Source of the DNA: Pseudomonas sp. Q2-TVG4-2
Lineage (GTDB): Bacteria; Pseudomonadota; Gammaproteobacteria; Pseudomonadales; Pseudomonadaceae
DNA: 64,000 nt
Direction of reading: 5' to 3'
NCBI RefSeq assembly: GCF_013620795.1
Contig: NZ_LGLW01000003.1
Coordinates: 62,001 to 126,000, forward strand
Shown: piece by piece, positions 63,363-64,000 of the stretch
Numbering within the stretch: position 1 is the stretch's first letter
Layout: each line of letters begins with the position of its first letter
Program-made: the position numbers and the translations under genes
Notes under the pieces: generated by a model
Seen by the model: the letters and a program-made list of their open reading frames with translations, nothing else
Told to the model about the DNA's origin: nothing
Databases searched by the model: none

Positions 63363-63651
63363 TCTGCTGCTCATGGTCTTGAGCTGGTTGCTGCTGATTG
63401 GCGGCCTGCTGTTTTTTGCGGCCGGCAGCATCGGCTTGCTGCGTTTTCCCGATGCGGTGAGCCGTCTGCATGCCCTCACCAAAGCCGATACCCTCGGCCT
63501 TGGGTTGGTGATTGCCGGCCTGTCGCTTCGCGCCGACAGCCTGCTCGAAGTTGGCCAAATGCTGTTGATCTGGCTGTTGCTACTGGCCTCCAGCGCCACC
63601 GCCTGCCAGCTGCTGGCACGCCAGGCTGGCGAGGAGCCGGACGATGACTGA
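63355..63651 (+). CDS. mrpG: Mrp-type Na+/H+ antiporter subunit G
   Basis: A 98-residue MrpG family protein with three hydrophobic segments. The GSIGLLRFPDAVSRLHALTKADTLG motif is characteristic of MrpG/PhaG. It overlaps the F subunit and the following gene by 8 nt each, so the set is translationally coupled. Confidence 0.92.
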   Translation: MIDLLLMVLSWLLLIGGLLFFAAGSIGLLRFPDAVSRLHALTKADTLGLGLVIAGLSLRADSLLEVGQMLLIWLLLLASSATACQLLARQAGEEPDDD

Positions 63652-64000
63652 GTGGCTATTCGACGGCGCGCTCGGCCTGCTGTTGCTCGGCCTTGCCTTT
63701 GGTGCGCTGCATGGGCGCAACCTCTACGCCAGCGTGCTGCTGTTCATTGCCTTCGGCCTGGCGCTGGCGCTGATCTGGGCGCGCCTGGGCGCGGCAGACC
63801 TGGCCCTGGCCGAAGCGGCCATCGGGGCGGGGCTGACTGGGGTGTTGCTGTTCGCGGCGTTGGCACGCCAGCCGGGGCCGGCGGAGCTGCCGGATATCAC
63901 CCCGATCCGCCAGCGCCTCGCCGCGGCGATGGTGGTGCTGCCATTGCTGATCATGCTGGTGCAGGGGCTTGCACCGCTGGCCGATCGCACGTCGACGCTG
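63644..64000 (+). CDS. DUF4040/MrpB-type antiporter subunit (N-terminal part)
   Basis: The first 119 codons of a membrane protein cut by the window end. It begins MTEWLFDGALGLLLLGLAFG, with AADLALAEAAIGAGLTGVLLF, the DUF4040 (MbhD-like) signature that forms part of MrpA or stands before MrpB. It follows subunit G directly. Whether it is fused to an MrpB domain cannot be seen. Confidence 0.8.
   Translation, partial: MTEWLFDGALGLLLLGLAFGALHGRNLYASVLLFIAFGLALALIWARLGAADLALAEAAIGAGLTGVLLFAALARQPGPAELPDITPIRQRLAAAMVVLPLLIMLVQGLAPLADRTSTL

Overview
The window is bacterial chromosome with about 60 protein genes and no rRNA or tRNA that I can see. Gene content and order point to a Pseudomonas/Stutzerimonas-type gammaproteobacterium. 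The run typA-thiI-glnA-(two DUF4124 genes)-ntrB-ntrC-hypothetical-trmL has the order I remember from Pseudomonas aeruginosa, and ubiE-PHA-region gene-DUF971-hslU-hslV is a second remembered block. Species assignment is inference from gene order and protein resemblance; no database was searched.

Left part (1-13.9 kb) is housekeeping: ubiE (cut by the window edge), a small PHA-region gene, a DUF971 gene, the HslVU heat-shock protease with a readable sigma-32 promoter, trmL, the NtrBC nitrogen regulators, two DUF4124 secreted proteins, glnA with a sigma-54 promoter and an NtrC site, thiI and typA. The phaC/phaZ/phaF/phaI genes usually lying between DUF971 and ubiE in Pseudomonas are absent.

14.3-23.2 kb is accessory: a GMC oxidoreductase translationally coupled to a 42-residue twin-arginine-like peptide, an EndoG-type nuclease, a divergent LysR/tautomerase pair, a glutathione transferase, an amidase, a serine hydrolase, a 5'-truncated DUF2147 gene and a DUF3859 protein.

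23.2-36.7 kb looks like an island. It is bracketed by two same-orientation copies of about 184 bp (roughly 91 percent identical), which are the 3' end of a FAD-dependent dehydrogenase gene; the full gene is at 36.5-38.15 kb. Inside are two GntR-family regulators, a thiol dioxygenase resembling 3-mercaptopropionate dioxygenase, a membrane fatty acid hydroxylase-like protein, an iron-type alcohol dehydrogenase, an alpha/beta hydrolase, an IlvD/Edd dehydratase, a FAD oxidoreductase and a complete DctPQM TRAP transporter. Together they read as uptake and oxidation of an organic acid of unknown identity; this is the best candidate for an undescribed system.

38.3-49.3 kb holds an alpha-carbonic anhydrase, the nitric-oxide detoxification pair fhpR/fhp with three NorR sites between them, a PQQ-type sugar dehydrogenase with its cytochrome c, a DUF1456 gene, a REP pair enclosing a (CCAAT)7 microsatellite, a DUF4168 gene, a sigma-54-type two-component system and a DUF1028 protein.

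49.3-64 kb holds a PotD/NspS-like polyamine-binding protein overlapping a GGDEF-EAL membrane protein (similar in layout to Vibrio NspS-MbaA), a monooxygenase-domain membrane protein, a three-gene CsgG/DUF4810/DUF799 lipoprotein operon, an overlapping CstA/CC-tail protein/ArsA-type ATPase operon, an overlapping PfkB kinase/GH65 pair, and the start of an Mrp-like antiporter operon in the order E-F-G-DUF4040, cut by the window end.
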